DNA of 64,000 nt from Flavobacterium sp. (GTDB lineage: Bacteria > Bacteroidota > Bacteroidia > Flavobacteriales > Flavobacteriaceae), in NCBI GenBank assembly GCA_015234525.1, contig JADGMX010000033.1, forward strand, positions 59,527-123,526, in the 5' to 3' direction. Shown in pieces: positions 36,532 through 46,010 of this stretch (position 1 is the first letter of the stretch; each line of letters begins with the position of its first letter). The notes beneath the pieces are model-generated. The model was not told where the DNA came from. It made no database searches and saw only the letters and a program-made list of their open reading frames with translations. A program made the translations under genes and the position numbers.

Positions 36532-37113
36532 ATGATAGCACATTTAGAGGGAAGATTAGTTGAAAAAACACCAACTGATGTGGTCATTGACTGCGGTGGT
36601 GTCGGGTATCATGTCAATATTTCGCTGCACACTTTTTCGCTGATCCCATCAACGGAAAAATTACGATTATATACATTTTTACAAGTTCGCGAAGATGCAC
36701 ATACGCTGTATGGTTTTGTCGAAAAGTCGGAGCGCGAGTTGTTCAAACTTCTTTTGACCGTAAATGGCATCGGAGCTGGAACTGCGCGGACGATGCTTTC
36801 ATCACTAACGCCGAAGCAAATCATAAATGCGCTTGCGGCAGGTGATGTGGCAACAGTTCAATCTATCAAAGGGATTGGAAGTAAAACCGCGCAACGGGCA
36901 ATTTTAGACCTGAAGGATAAAGTGTTAAAAATATTTGCAATTGATGAAGTTTCATTTACCGTAAGCAATACAAATCGGGATGAAGCGTTATCTGCTTTGG
37001 AGGTGCTGGGCTTTAACAAAAAGTTAGCGGAAAAGTCTGTCGAAAAAATCGTTAAAGAATCACCGGATGCAACAGTTGAATCAATCATAAAACAAGCTTT
37101 AAAAACATTATAG
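36532..37113 (+). CDS. ruvA: Holliday junction DNA helicase subunit RuvA
   Basis: 193 aa. Tetrameric junction-binding partner of RuvB. The OB-fold N-terminus (MIAHLEGRLVEKTPTDVVID) and helix-hairpin-helix motifs (FKLLLTVNGIGAGTARTMLS and VQSIKGIGSKTAQRAILDLK) are intact, and the C-terminal RuvB-binding domain (EALSALEVLGFNKKLAEKSV) is present. sprA starts three bases after its stop, so ruvA and sprA form a transcription unit. Confidence 0.99.
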   Translation: MIAHLEGRLVEKTPTDVVIDCGGVGYHVNISLHTFSLIPSTEKLRLYTFLQVREDAHTLYGFVEKSERELFKLLLTVNGIGAGTARTMLSSLTPKQIINALAAGDVATVQSIKGIGSKTAQRAILDLKDKVLKIFAIDEVSFTVSNTNRDEALSALEVLGFNKKLAEKSVEKIVKESPDATVESIIKQALKTL

Positions 37114-37116
37114 TAG

Positions 37117-40100
37117 TTGAAAACAGATCAAATTAGGGCAGGCTTTTTACTGAGATCCGGTATTATTCTGCTATTGTTACTCTTGTCATTTGATATTCAC
37201 GCTCAGGTAGATGAGGAAGTTCAGGATTCCACCGCCACGGGATTTTCTGTTGGTAAGGTCGAGATGCAAAATCCGGCAAGCATCATTGAGGCATATACAT
37301 ACGATCCGGTGACAGATCGGTACATTTATACCAATACGGTTTCGGGATTTAATATCAACTATCCAATCATATTAACGCCAAAGGAATATCAGGAACTAGT
37401 TCTTCGTGAGCAGATCCGCGAGTATTTCCAAGCGAAGTCAGATGCGATCGATGGCAAGAAAGACGGTAGTGAAGACGCCAAAAAAGATTTGTTACCCCGT
37501 TACTATGTGAACTCCGGATTTTTTGAAACCATTTTTGGTGGGAATACAATCGACGTGAAACCCACCGGAACGGTTGAGATGGACCTTGGTGTTCGGTATA
37601 CAAAACAAGACAACCCGTCGTTTTCACCGCGAAACCGCTCAAGCACAACATTCGATTTTGATCAGCGGATTTCAATGAGTTTGATGGGAAAGGTCGGTAC
37701 TCGTTTGCAGGTGAATGCCAATTACGACACCGAATCAACGTTTGCATTTCAAAACTTAATCAAGTTAGAATACACGCCAACGGAAGACGACATCATCCAA
37801 AAGATCGAGGTTGGTAACGTTAGCCTTCCTTTAAATAGTTCGCTTATTCGCGGTGCGCAAAGCCTTTTTGGGGTTAAGGCGCAATTTCAGTTTGGGCGAA
37901 CAACCGTCACCGGTATTTTTTCTGAACAAAAATCGCAGACCCGAAGTGTAACGGCTCAGGGTGGCGGAACTATTGAGGATTTCGAACTTTTTGCATTGGA
38001 TTATGATGCCGATCGTCACTTTTTCCTTTCGCAGTACTTCCGTGAAAACTACGATCGCTCATTGCGAAATTATCCATTTATCGATAGTAGGGTTCAAATC
38101 ACCCGGATTGAAGTGTGGATTACCAACCGACAAAATCGCGTAAACACGACCAATAACAACCTTCGTAATATTGTTGCGCTTCAGGATCTTGGTGAGTCGC
38201 AATTGACAGGTTTTACTGAAAACCAAGTGGTGGTTCGAAATCCGATAACACCTGGGTTTTTCAATGTTCCGCCAAACTCGCCAACCGATAACCGGAACAA
38301 CGATTACAATCCGAATGCAATCGGTACCGGCGATAGCGCGCTTGATCAGGATATCCGTGAAATTGCTACGATTGATCTCGGATTTTCAAATTCGGCCGGT
38401 TTCACGCCAAGTGAAGGACGAGATTATTCAAAACTTGAAAACGCCCGAAAATTATTGCCAAACGAATTTACCTATCATACGCAATTGGGATATATCTCGC
38501 TTCAAACGCGGTTAGCAAACGACGAAGTACTTGCTGTTGCTTATCAATATACCATTGGTGATCAGGTTTTCCAGGTAGGTGAATTTGGTACAGATGGTGT
38601 CGACGCCACAACTACAGGTCCTGTTGATCCAAATACGAATCAGCCGGAAACCGTTTCATCGCAGAGTCTGATCCTAAAAATGCTTAAGAGCAGCTTGACA
38701 AATGTTCAGGACCCGGTTTGGAACTTGATGATGAAAAACGTTTATCAGATTCCGGGTGCCTACCAACTCGAACAAGAGGATTTTAGATTCAACATTCTTT
38801 ACACCGACCCATCGCCTTTAAACTATATTGATCCGGTCGGAATTACACCGTTTCCCGAGTCGCCTCCAGCTGATCCGGTTGCGGCAACTCCGCTACTCAA
38901 GGTTTTCAACATGGACAAGTTGAACTACAATAACGACCCGCAGGAAGGTGGCGACGGTTTCTTTGATTTCTTGCCAGGTCTAACTGTCGATTCGCAAAAC
39001 GGACGAATTATATTTACCAGCGTTGAACCTTTTGGGGAATTGCTTTTCGATAAGTTGAAATTGTCGCAAGCTGAAAATTATAATGGTGATCCATCGTCAT
39101 TGATCGATTATAACGAGAATCAGCGTAAATATGTCTACCGAAGCATGTACCGAAGCACGCAGGCGGCTGCGCTTCAGGATAGCGAAAAAAATAAATTTCA
39201 ACTAAAGGGACGATTTAAGTCGACCGGTGGCGAAGGTATTCCGATCGGAGCCTTTAATGTGCCGCGTGGTTCAGTGGTCGTTACCGCTGGTGGACGGGTG
39301 CTTGTTGAAGGTGTTGATTATAGCGTCAATTACCAGATGGGGCGCGTACAAATTCTCGATCCGGCGCTTCAGGCATCTAACACACCAATTGAAGTTTCGG
39401 TTGAAAATAATTCGGTTTTTGGTCAGCAAACCCGCCGATTCATGGGCGTTAACGTCGAACATAAATTCTCAGATAAATTCCTTGTCGGCGCAACTTTCCT
39501 GAAAATGAGCGAACGTCCGTTCACGCAAAAGTCGAACTACGGACAAGAATCGGTGAACAATACCATATTCGGCTTTAACGGAAATTATGCTACTGAAGTG
39601 CCGTTCTTGACGCGAATGGTGAACAAGCTTCCGAATGTTGATACCGATGTTCCGTCGAATGTTTCAATCAGAGGTGAAATTGCTTATCTAAAACCTGACA
39701 CGCCGAAAGCGGATCAATTTCAAGGTGAGTCAACGATTTATGTTGATGATTTCGAAGGGTCGCAGACTACGATTGATATGCGTTCGCCGTTGTCGTGGTC
39801 ACTCGCGAGTGTTCCGGTCAACGATACTGAAAGTCAGTATAACTTTAACGGCAACCTATCCGGGTTGGATTATGGTTTCAAACGCGCAAAACTTGCATGG
39901 TATACAATCGATCCAACGTTTTATGCTGATACGCCAACAGGATTATCGCCGCAAGACATCGGTTATCACGCTACTCGTCGCATTTACAGCGAAGAACTTT
40001 ATCCGGCAACCGACATCGCAGTTGGTCAGCCGCAAGTGGTCAACACATTTGACTTGACATATTTCCCGAGAGAACGTGGCCCGTACAACTTTAATCCGAC

Positions 40101-43100
40101 TGTTGCCGGTGGATCTGAATTTTCGCCTGCCGCTGCAACTGAAAATTTTGGTGGTATTATGCGCGCTATCAATTCGACCAATTTCGAACAAGCTAACGTA
40201 GAATATATTCAGTTTTGGGTTTTGGATCCATATACGGATGAAGTCGATCCAAACGTACCATCGCCTTTAAACACCGGAAAAATCTATTTTAATTTAGGTG
40301 CGATTTCTGAGGACGTTTTAAAAGATGGCCGGAAGCAATATGAAAATGGTCTTGGGCCAAATTCTATTTTGATCAATCCGCCGTCGGTTTGGGGTAATGT
40401 GCCGGCATCGCAGTCATTAATCTATGCGTTTGATGCCGATGGAAGCAACCGAAGCGTTCAGGATATTGGTCTTGACGGACTAAATGACAATCAGGAAGCT
40501 GAGCGTTATCCAACTTTTGCATCGCTTGCTGATCCGGCTGCCGATAATTACAGATACTTTCTTAATGCTGAAGGTTCGGTGATCGAAAGATACCGCGACT
40601 ATAATGGGGTGGAAGGTAACTCGCCGGTTGAAGTAACCAACAACAATCGCGGTTCGACAACCATTCCGGATGTTGAGGATATCAATCGCGACAACACGAT
40701 GAATACCATCAACGCCTATTACGAATATAGCATCGATATTAAGCCCGGAATGAACGTCGGAGATCGTTATGTAACCGATATTCGTGAGACAATGCCGATC
40801 AATCTTCCGCCGGGAGCAACAAGTCCGGGAACGGCAAGGTGGATTCAATTTAAAGTTCCGATTGCACAGCCGGATAATACCATTGGCGGGATTTCGGATC
40901 TTCGTACGATCAATTTCATGAGAATATTTATGACCGGTTTCAACGACGATATTACCGTCCGATTTGGAGCTTTGGATTTGGTTCGTGGCGAATGGCGCCG
41001 ATATGTAAATTCGCTTGATCAAAACGATCCGGATCAGGATAATGACAACACTTCATTTGATGTTCAGGCAGTTAATATTCAGGAAAACGGCGACCGCTTA
41101 CCTATCAATTATGTAACGCCTCCCGGAGTTGTTCGTGAGGAACTTTACAACAATAACACGGTAATTCAGCAGAACGAGCAATCACTTTCGCTACGTGTTG
41201 CCGGTGATGGATTAGAAGCAAATGACTCGCGTGCAGTGTTCAAAAATGTGAGCGTTGATATGCGACAGTTTAAAAAGTTGAAAATGTTTTTGCACGCTGA
41301 AGCTTTGACCAACGACGCTCAGCCATTGCTTGACAACGAAATGATTGGATTTATCCGTTTTGGTAACGACTTTACACAGAATTTCTACGAGGTACAGATT
41401 CCGCTTAAAGTAACACAACACGGAGCACGATCAGACCGCGAAATATGGCCTGAAGAAAACGAAATCGACTTAGCGCTTGAATTGCTGACAGAGCTTAAGA
41501 TTCGGTCAATGGGTGCCGATGCGCCACCTGAAGATGCAAATGGAATCCGCTTTGTAAATGAAGGCGAGTTGAATGAATCGCTTGCCGGAAGACCGAATGA
41601 ACTTCGAATCGGTATTAAAGGAAATCCCAACTTCGGACTTGTGCGAACGCTGATGATTGGTGTGCGAAACAATACGGAGAATACGAGGATTCCGCGTGAC
41701 ATCGTTTTGTCGTCACACGATGTAAGAGGTGAGGTTTGGTTTAACGAACTCAGGCTTTCGGATATGGATAACGAAGGCGGAATGGCCGCGGTTTTGAACC
41801 TGGATTCGAATATTGCCGATTTTGCGACCATTTCAGCTACCGGTAGAATTTCGACTATTGGTTTTGGTGCGCTTGAACAAGGCCCGAATGAGAGAAGTCG
41901 CGAGGATGTCAAACAGTATAATGTGGTAACGAATCTAGCACTCGGAAAATTGTTGCCGCAGAAATGGGGAATAAATCTTCCGTTCAATTATGCTGTTGGC
42001 GAGGAAATCATCACGCCGGAGTATGATCCGTTCAATCAGGATATTAAATTAGATCAACTTTTGGATATCACGGATAACGAAGCTGAACGCGAAAATATCA
42101 GGCAGCGTGCAATCGATTACACCAAGCGTAAAAGCATCAACTTTATCGGAGTTAGAAAGGAAAGAAGCGCAGAACAAACACCGCATTTCTACGATCCTGA
42201 AAACCTGACGCTTTCATATTCATACAATCAAGTCGAACACCACGATTTTGAGGTTGAAGATTATTTGGATCAGCAAGTAAATACAACGGTCGATTATGCG
42301 TACAACTTTCAGCCAAAAAACATCGAACCTTTCAAGAATACCAAATTCATGAAAAAGAGTTCGTACTGGAAGTTGTTGAGCGATTTCAATTTTAATTACT
42401 TGCCATCGAATATCAATTTCAATACGAATATCATCCGTCAGTATAATCGTCAGCAATTTCGACAGGTGGAAGTTGAAGGAATTCCGCTTGATCCGCTATA
42501 CCGACGAAATTTCTTGTTCAACTATCAATATGGATTCAATTATAATCTGACTAAAAATCTAAAAATCAATTATACGGTTTCGACTAGTAATATCGTCCGA
42601 AACTATATGAATGAAGACAATGTTCCGGACAATACTGTGACCATCTGGGATGAGTATTTTGATATTGGAGAGGCAAATCAGCACAATCAGCAGATTATTG
42701 TCAACTACGAATTGCCGTTAAACAAAATTCCGATTCTTGGATTTATCAAATCGAATTATTCGTATACTGGCGATTACAACTGGCAACGCGCATCGCTGGC
42801 TTTGGCAACAGTTCCAACAAGCGACGGAATTTTCAACCTTGGAAATACCATCCAGAATGCGGCTTCTCATAAATTGAACACCGAGTTCAATATGGAAACG
42901 CTCTATAAATATTTAGGTGTTGGTGCAAAAAAGAAAGCGCCGGCTCCAAGACCGACCGCGCCGCCAAAACCGGGTGAGGCTATTCGAAATACCGCACAGC
43001 CGGCTCAGGCCGAAGGGAACGTGTTTGTGAACGGATTGGTCGGAGTTCTAACCAGTGTGAAGAACATTCGGGTTAACTACACCGATAATCAGGGAACGGT

Positions 43101-44367
43101 TCTTCCGGGTTATCTGCCTGGAATCGGATTTCTTGGAACATCGCGGCCAACGCTTGGTTTTGTACTTGGATCGCAAGATGACATTCGGTATGAAGCTGCG
43201 AAAAACGGCTGGTTAACCGATTATCCGAACTTCAACCAAAACTTTACGCAGGTAAAAAACAAATTGTTGAATATGACTGCAAATGTGGATCTTTTCCCGG
43301 ATTTGAAAATCGATTTAACAGCTGATCGTGCGTACGCCGAGAATTACTCGGAGCAATATGACATTCAGGACGGCGAATATATGTCGCGCGCACCATATTC
43401 GTTTGGTAACTTCTCGATATCGACCGTTATGATTAAGACAGCTTTTAGTCAGAGTGACGAAAATATGTCGGAGGCGTTCAACCAGTTCCGGGAAAACCGT
43501 CTGACGATCGCAAATCGTCTTGCTCAAAATTATTACGGCGGTTCGAATTACGACTTAGATGCTGAAGGATTCCCGCAAGGCTTTGGGAAAAATAGTCAAT
43601 CGGTTTTGCTACCTGCGTTCCTGGCAGCATATACCGGCGCTGATGCAGATGGTGTCGCTCTTGGTGCTTTCAGGGATATTCCAATTCCAAACTGGACGGT
43701 GCGATACAACGGATTGATGCGTTACAAATTCTTCAAAGACCGATTTAAACGATTCTCATTACAGCATGGCTACCGTTCATCTTATACCGTAAACTCGTTC
43801 AGATCGAACCTGGAATACGACCAGGATCCTGATGCTCTCGATGCCGGAGGAAACTTCAGAAGTAAATTGATCATTTCCAACATCAACCTGGTTGAGCAGT
43901 TTAATCCGCTGATCCGCGTTGATTTCGAAATGCAGAACTCGCTTAAGATTTTGGCCGAAATGAAAAAGGATCGCGCGTTATCGATGAGTTTTGACAACAA
44001 CTTGCTCACAGAAGTTCAGGGAATCGAGTATATCGTCGGAATTGGATACCGGTTCAAAGATGTGATTTTCTCATCCGGTTTGGCTGATAACCCGCAAGGA
44101 ATTATTCGAAGTGATATCAACGTGAAGTGTGATTTGTCATATCGAAACAACGAAACTATTGTCAGATATCTCGACTATGAAAACAATCAATTAGCGGGCG
44201 GACAGAATTTGTGGTCTGCAAAACTGACTGCGGATTATGCCTTTAGCAAGAATTTGACTGCAATTTTCTATTACGATCATACGTTCTCGAAAGCAGTGAT
44301 ATCAACGTCTTTCCCGATGACAAACATCAGAGCCGGATTTACGTTGCGATATAATTTCGGGAACTAG
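37117..44367 (+). CDS. sprA: Type IX secretion outer-membrane translocon SprA/Sov
   Basis: 2416 aa, the very large size expected for this protein. SprA forms a single-chain beta-barrel in the outer membrane, the channel for type IX cargo, and is needed for gliding motility in Flavobacterium. The signal peptide ends IHAQ (about residue 29). SprA sequence marks include FETIFGGNTIDVKPTG, YVDDFEGSQTTIDMRSP and the C-terminal beta-strand FTLRYNFGN. The start is TTG at 37117: a stop codon lies just upstream in frame and the next ATG would remove the signal peptide. Neighbours match the known sprA-gcvH-remB context of F. johnsoniae as I recall it. Confidence 0.96.
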   Translation: MKTDQIRAGFLLRSGIILLLLLLSFDIHAQVDEEVQDSTATGFSVGKVEMQNPASIIEAYTYDPVTDRYIYTNTVSGFNINYPIILTPKEYQELVLREQIREYFQAKSDAIDGKKDGSEDAKKDLLPRYYVNSGFFETIFGGNTIDVKPTGTVEMDLGVRYTKQDNPSFSPRNRSSTTFDFDQRISMSLMGKVGTRLQVNANYDTESTFAFQNLIKLEYTPTEDDIIQKIEVGNVSLPLNSSLIRGAQSLFGVKAQFQFGRTTVTGIFSEQKSQTRSVTAQGGGTIEDFELFALDYDADRHFFLSQYFRENYDRSLRNYPFIDSRVQITRIEVWITNRQNRVNTTNNNLRNIVALQDLGESQLTGFTENQVVVRNPITPGFFNVPPNSPTDNRNNDYNPNAIGTGDSALDQDIREIATIDLGFSNSAGFTPSEGRDYSKLENARKLLPNEFTYHTQLGYISLQTRLANDEVLAVAYQYTIGDQVFQVGEFGTDGVDATTTGPVDPNTNQPETVSSQSLILKMLKSSLTNVQDPVWNLMMKNVYQIPGAYQLEQEDFRFNILYTDPSPLNYIDPVGITPFPESPPADPVAATPLLKVFNMDKLNYNNDPQEGGDGFFDFLPGLTVDSQNGRIIFTSVEPFGELLFDKLKLSQAENYNGDPSSLIDYNENQRKYVYRSMYRSTQAAALQDSEKNKFQLKGRFKSTGGEGIPIGAFNVPRGSVVVTAGGRVLVEGVDYSVNYQMGRVQILDPALQASNTPIEVSVENNSVFGQQTRRFMGVNVEHKFSDKFLVGATFLKMSERPFTQKSNYGQESVNNTIFGFNGNYATEVPFLTRMVNKLPNVDTDVPSNVSIRGEIAYLKPDTPKADQFQGESTIYVDDFEGSQTTIDMRSPLSWSLASVPVNDTESQYNFNGNLSGLDYGFKRAKLAWYTIDPTFYADTPTGLSPQDIGYHATRRIYSEELYPATDIAVGQPQVVNTFDLTYFPRERGPYNFNPTVAGGSEFSPAAATENFGGIMRAINSTNFEQANVEYIQFWVLDPYTDEVDPNVPSPLNTGKIYFNLGAISEDVLKDGRKQYENGLGPNSILINPPSVWGNVPASQSLIYAFDADGSNRSVQDIGLDGLNDNQEAERYPTFASLADPAADNYRYFLNAEGSVIERYRDYNGVEGNSPVEVTNNNRGSTTIPDVEDINRDNTMNTINAYYEYSIDIKPGMNVGDRYVTDIRETMPINLPPGATSPGTARWIQFKVPIAQPDNTIGGISDLRTINFMRIFMTGFNDDITVRFGALDLVRGEWRRYVNSLDQNDPDQDNDNTSFDVQAVNIQENGDRLPINYVTPPGVVREELYNNNTVIQQNEQSLSLRVAGDGLEANDSRAVFKNVSVDMRQFKKLKMFLHAEALTNDAQPLLDNEMIGFIRFGNDFTQNFYEVQIPLKVTQHGARSDREIWPEENEIDLALELLTELKIRSMGADAPPEDANGIRFVNEGELNESLAGRPNELRIGIKGNPNFGLVRTLMIGVRNNTENTRIPRDIVLSSHDVRGEVWFNELRLSDMDNEGGMAAVLNLDSNIADFATISATGRISTIGFGALEQGPNERSREDVKQYNVVTNLALGKLLPQKWGINLPFNYAVGEEIITPEYDPFNQDIKLDQLLDITDNEAERENIRQRAIDYTKRKSINFIGVRKERSAEQTPHFYDPENLTLSYSYNQVEHHDFEVEDYLDQQVNTTVDYAYNFQPKNIEPFKNTKFMKKSSYWKLLSDFNFNYLPSNINFNTNIIRQYNRQQFRQVEVEGIPLDPLYRRNFLFNYQYGFNYNLTKNLKINYTVSTSNIVRNYMNEDNVPDNTVTIWDEYFDIGEANQHNQQIIVNYELPLNKIPILGFIKSNYSYTGDYNWQRASLALATVPTSDGIFNLGNTIQNAASHKLNTEFNMETLYKYLGVGAKKKAPAPRPTAPPKPGEAIRNTAQPAQAEGNVFVNGLVGVLTSVKNIRVNYTDNQGTVLPGYLPGIGFLGTSRPTLGFVLGSQDDIRYEAAKNGWLTDYPNFNQNFTQVKNKLLNMTANVDLFPDLKIDLTADRAYAENYSEQYDIQDGEYMSRAPYSFGNFSISTVMIKTAFSQSDENMSEAFNQFRENRLTIANRLAQNYYGGSNYDLDAEGFPQGFGKNSQSVLLPAFLAAYTGADADGVALGAFRDIPIPNWTVRYNGLMRYKFFKDRFKRFSLQHGYRSSYTVNSFRSNLEYDQDPDALDAGGNFRSKLIISNINLVEQFNPLIRVDFEMQNSLKILAEMKKDRALSMSFDNNLLTEVQGIEYIVGIGYRFKDVIFSSGLADNPQGIIRSDINVKCDLSYRNNETIVRYLDYENNQLAGGQNLWSAKLTADYAFSKNLTAIFYYDHTFSKAVISTSFPMTNIRAGFTLRYNFGN

Positions 44368-44408
44368 AAAAAGACCTTAAAACATTTTAGAATGCTCGTA
44401 GTTAATTC

Positions 44409-44416
44409 TACATTTG
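44409..44416 (+). promoter_or_regulatory. -7 box of gcvH
   Basis: TACATTTG, 23 bp before the gcvH ATG. TTTA at 44386-44389 sits 19 bp upstream and may serve as a weak -33 element. Confidence 0.6.
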
Positions 44417-44439
44417 CAGGATAACCAATATTATTAAAA

Positions 44440-44820
44440 ATGAAAATACCGGGAAATCTTAAGTATACAAAAGATCACGAATGGGTGAGCATTGATGGCG
44501 ATGTGGCAACTGTTGGAATCACGGATTTTGCACAACGTGAACTTGGTGATATCGTATATGTAGAGGTGGAAACTCTTGATCAAACTCTTGAGAAAGACGA
44601 AATTTTTGGAACGGTTGAAGCTGTGAAAACCGTTTCTGATCTTTTCTTGCCATTGTCAGGTGAGATTATCGAATTTAACGATGCGCTTGAAACTGCACCT
44701 GAAACCGTGAATTCTGATCCGTACGGTGATGGTTGGATGATTAAGGTACGTGTTAGTGACGCGGCTGATTTCGATTCGCTTTTGTCAGCAGACGACTATA
44801 AAAAATTGATCGGTGCATAA
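44440..44820 (+). CDS. gcvH: Glycine cleavage system H protein
   Basis: 126 aa, normal length. It carries the lipoyl arm that shuttles the aminomethyl group between the P, T and L proteins. The lipoylated lysine is K63 in [16 protein letters not shown]. Other marks: [20 protein letters not shown] and [10 protein letters not shown]. None of the other glycine cleavage genes is in the window. Its last eight bases overlap the start of the VanZ-like gene. Confidence 0.98.
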   Translation: MKIPGNLKYTKDHEWVSIDGDVATVGITDFAQRELGDIVYVEVETLDQTLEKDEIFGTVEAVKTVSDLFLPLSGEIIEFNDALETAPETVNSDPYGDGWMIKVRVSDAADFDSLLSADDYKKLIGA

Positions 44821-45196
44821 AAATCTGCTATTAGCCCTCGTTTGTTTTTACACGTTGGCAATAGGAGTTTTGAGCCTGATTTCGCTAAGCGAGTATAAAA
44901 CGGTTAAAGTTGTAGGTGCCGATAAAATCGTGCATATGGGCTTTCACTTTATTTTCAGCATTATGTGGTATTGGTATTTTGTGAAAAGCAATTTTCTAAG
45001 TACCCGACGGCAAATGAAAATACGAGTGGTCACGATGTCGCTTTTCTACGGTATTTTGATCGAAGCGCTTCAGCATCTGTTAACCGATACCCGTCAAGCG
45101 GATGTTTGGGATCTTGCCGCAAACATAGTTGGTTCCGTTCTGGCCATTGCCGTTCTGACCGCCCTCGAGAAGATTCTCAGCTCAAGAAAAATATAA
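44813..45196 (+). CDS. VanZ-like membrane protein
   Basis: 127 aa with four predicted helices. The pattern [19 protein letters not shown] and the conserved [31 protein letters not shown] end (E..Q....R..D..D...N..G) are those of the VanZ family, whose best known member affects teicoplanin resistance but whose general role is unknown. It starts at GTG (44813), eight bases inside gcvH; no ATG is available before residue 43. A terminator follows. Confidence 0.9.
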   Translation: MHKNLLLALVCFYTLAIGVLSLISLSEYKTVKVVGADKIVHMGFHFIFSIMWYWYFVKSNFLSTRRQMKIRVVTMSLFYGILIEALQHLLTDTRQADVWDLAANIVGSVLAIAVLTALEKILSSRKI

Positions 45197-45201
45197 AGTT
45201 T

Positions 45202-45232
45202 AAAAAGATCCTGCTTCTGTAGGATTTTTTTA
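45202..45232 (+). terminator. Terminator of gcvH and the VanZ-like gene
   Basis: ATCCTGC-TTCT-GTAGGAT (one G-T pair) followed by TTTTTT and A-rich upstream sequence, six bases after the VanZ-like stop. Confidence 0.75.
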
Positions 45233-45256
45233 TTTTTAACCGATTTAACTGCGCTT

Positions 45257-46000
45257 ATGGAAATTAGAAATTACCTTGATTCGACTTTTTTAAAGTTACC
45301 AGCTGAAACGGGATTGGCTGATGATCTGCACGATGATCTCGTACGTCAAACCGTTTTGGAGGCCATTGACGAAAATTTTGCCGCGGTTGTCGTGAGGCCT
45401 GATCAGGTTGTAATGGCTAACAAACTCGTCGACAAAGTAGCTTCAACCGTTGCAGTTTGCACAGTGATCGGTTTTCCAAAAGGAACGGATTCGATTTCTG
45501 ATAAGCTGTCTGAAGCCAAAAAAGCAATTGAAAACGGCGCCGACGAATTGGACTTTGTAGTAAATTATCAGGCGTTTATCAATGGCAACCACGATCTGAT
45601 TCGCGAAGAAATTTACAATGGAACGTTACTTTGTCGGTCAAATAATCGTGTCATAAAATGGATTATTGAAACGGCTGCACTCGATATTTCGCAAATAGCT
45701 CAACTTTCAGCCTTGATCAAAAATGTGATCCTGACCGAATTCCAGGAGGATGATTATGCTTCGGTATTTGTCAAATCGTCTACTGGTTACTATAAAACGT
45801 CTGATGGTTCTCCAAGTGGCGCAACCCCTGAAGCAGTGATAACCATGTTGGAAAATGCAGCACCGCTTCCGGTTAAAGCTTCGGGCGGAATCAAAACCTA
45901 CGACGATGCGCTTCAGTATATAAACCTCGGAGTCAAAAGGCTTGGGACTTCAGCCGCGAAAATCATCGCTTATGGCGGAACTTCGAATGAAAGCTACTAA
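45257..46000 (+). CDS. deoC: Deoxyribose-phosphate aldolase
   Basis: 247 aa. Splits 2-deoxyribose-5-phosphate into acetaldehyde and glyceraldehyde-3-phosphate in deoxynucleoside breakdown. The Schiff-base lysine is in VFVKSSTGYYKT, the second active-site lysine in PVKASGGIKTYDDAL, and the aspartate in GADELDFVVNYQAF; GFPKGTDSISDKLSEAK is also family-typical. The remB-like gene starts ten bases after its stop. Confidence 0.96.
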   Translation: MEIRNYLDSTFLKLPAETGLADDLHDDLVRQTVLEAIDENFAAVVVRPDQVVMANKLVDKVASTVAVCTVIGFPKGTDSISDKLSEAKKAIENGADELDFVVNYQAFINGNHDLIREEIYNGTLLCRSNNRVIKWIIETAALDISQIAQLSALIKNVILTEFQEDDYASVFVKSSTGYYKTSDGSPSGATPEAVITMLENAAPLPVKASGGIKTYDDALQYINLGVKRLGTSAAKIIAYGGTSNESY

Positions 46001-46010
46001 TCAAACAACT

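Noticed and set aside
41385..41987. 200-codon open frame antisense to sprA, and another at 40480-41022
   Set aside because: Both lie wholly inside sprA and have no recognisable motifs.
45942..46010. N-terminal extension of the remB-like gene into deoC
   Set aside because: It would hide a clear signal peptide; ATG at 46011 is ten bases after the deoC stop.
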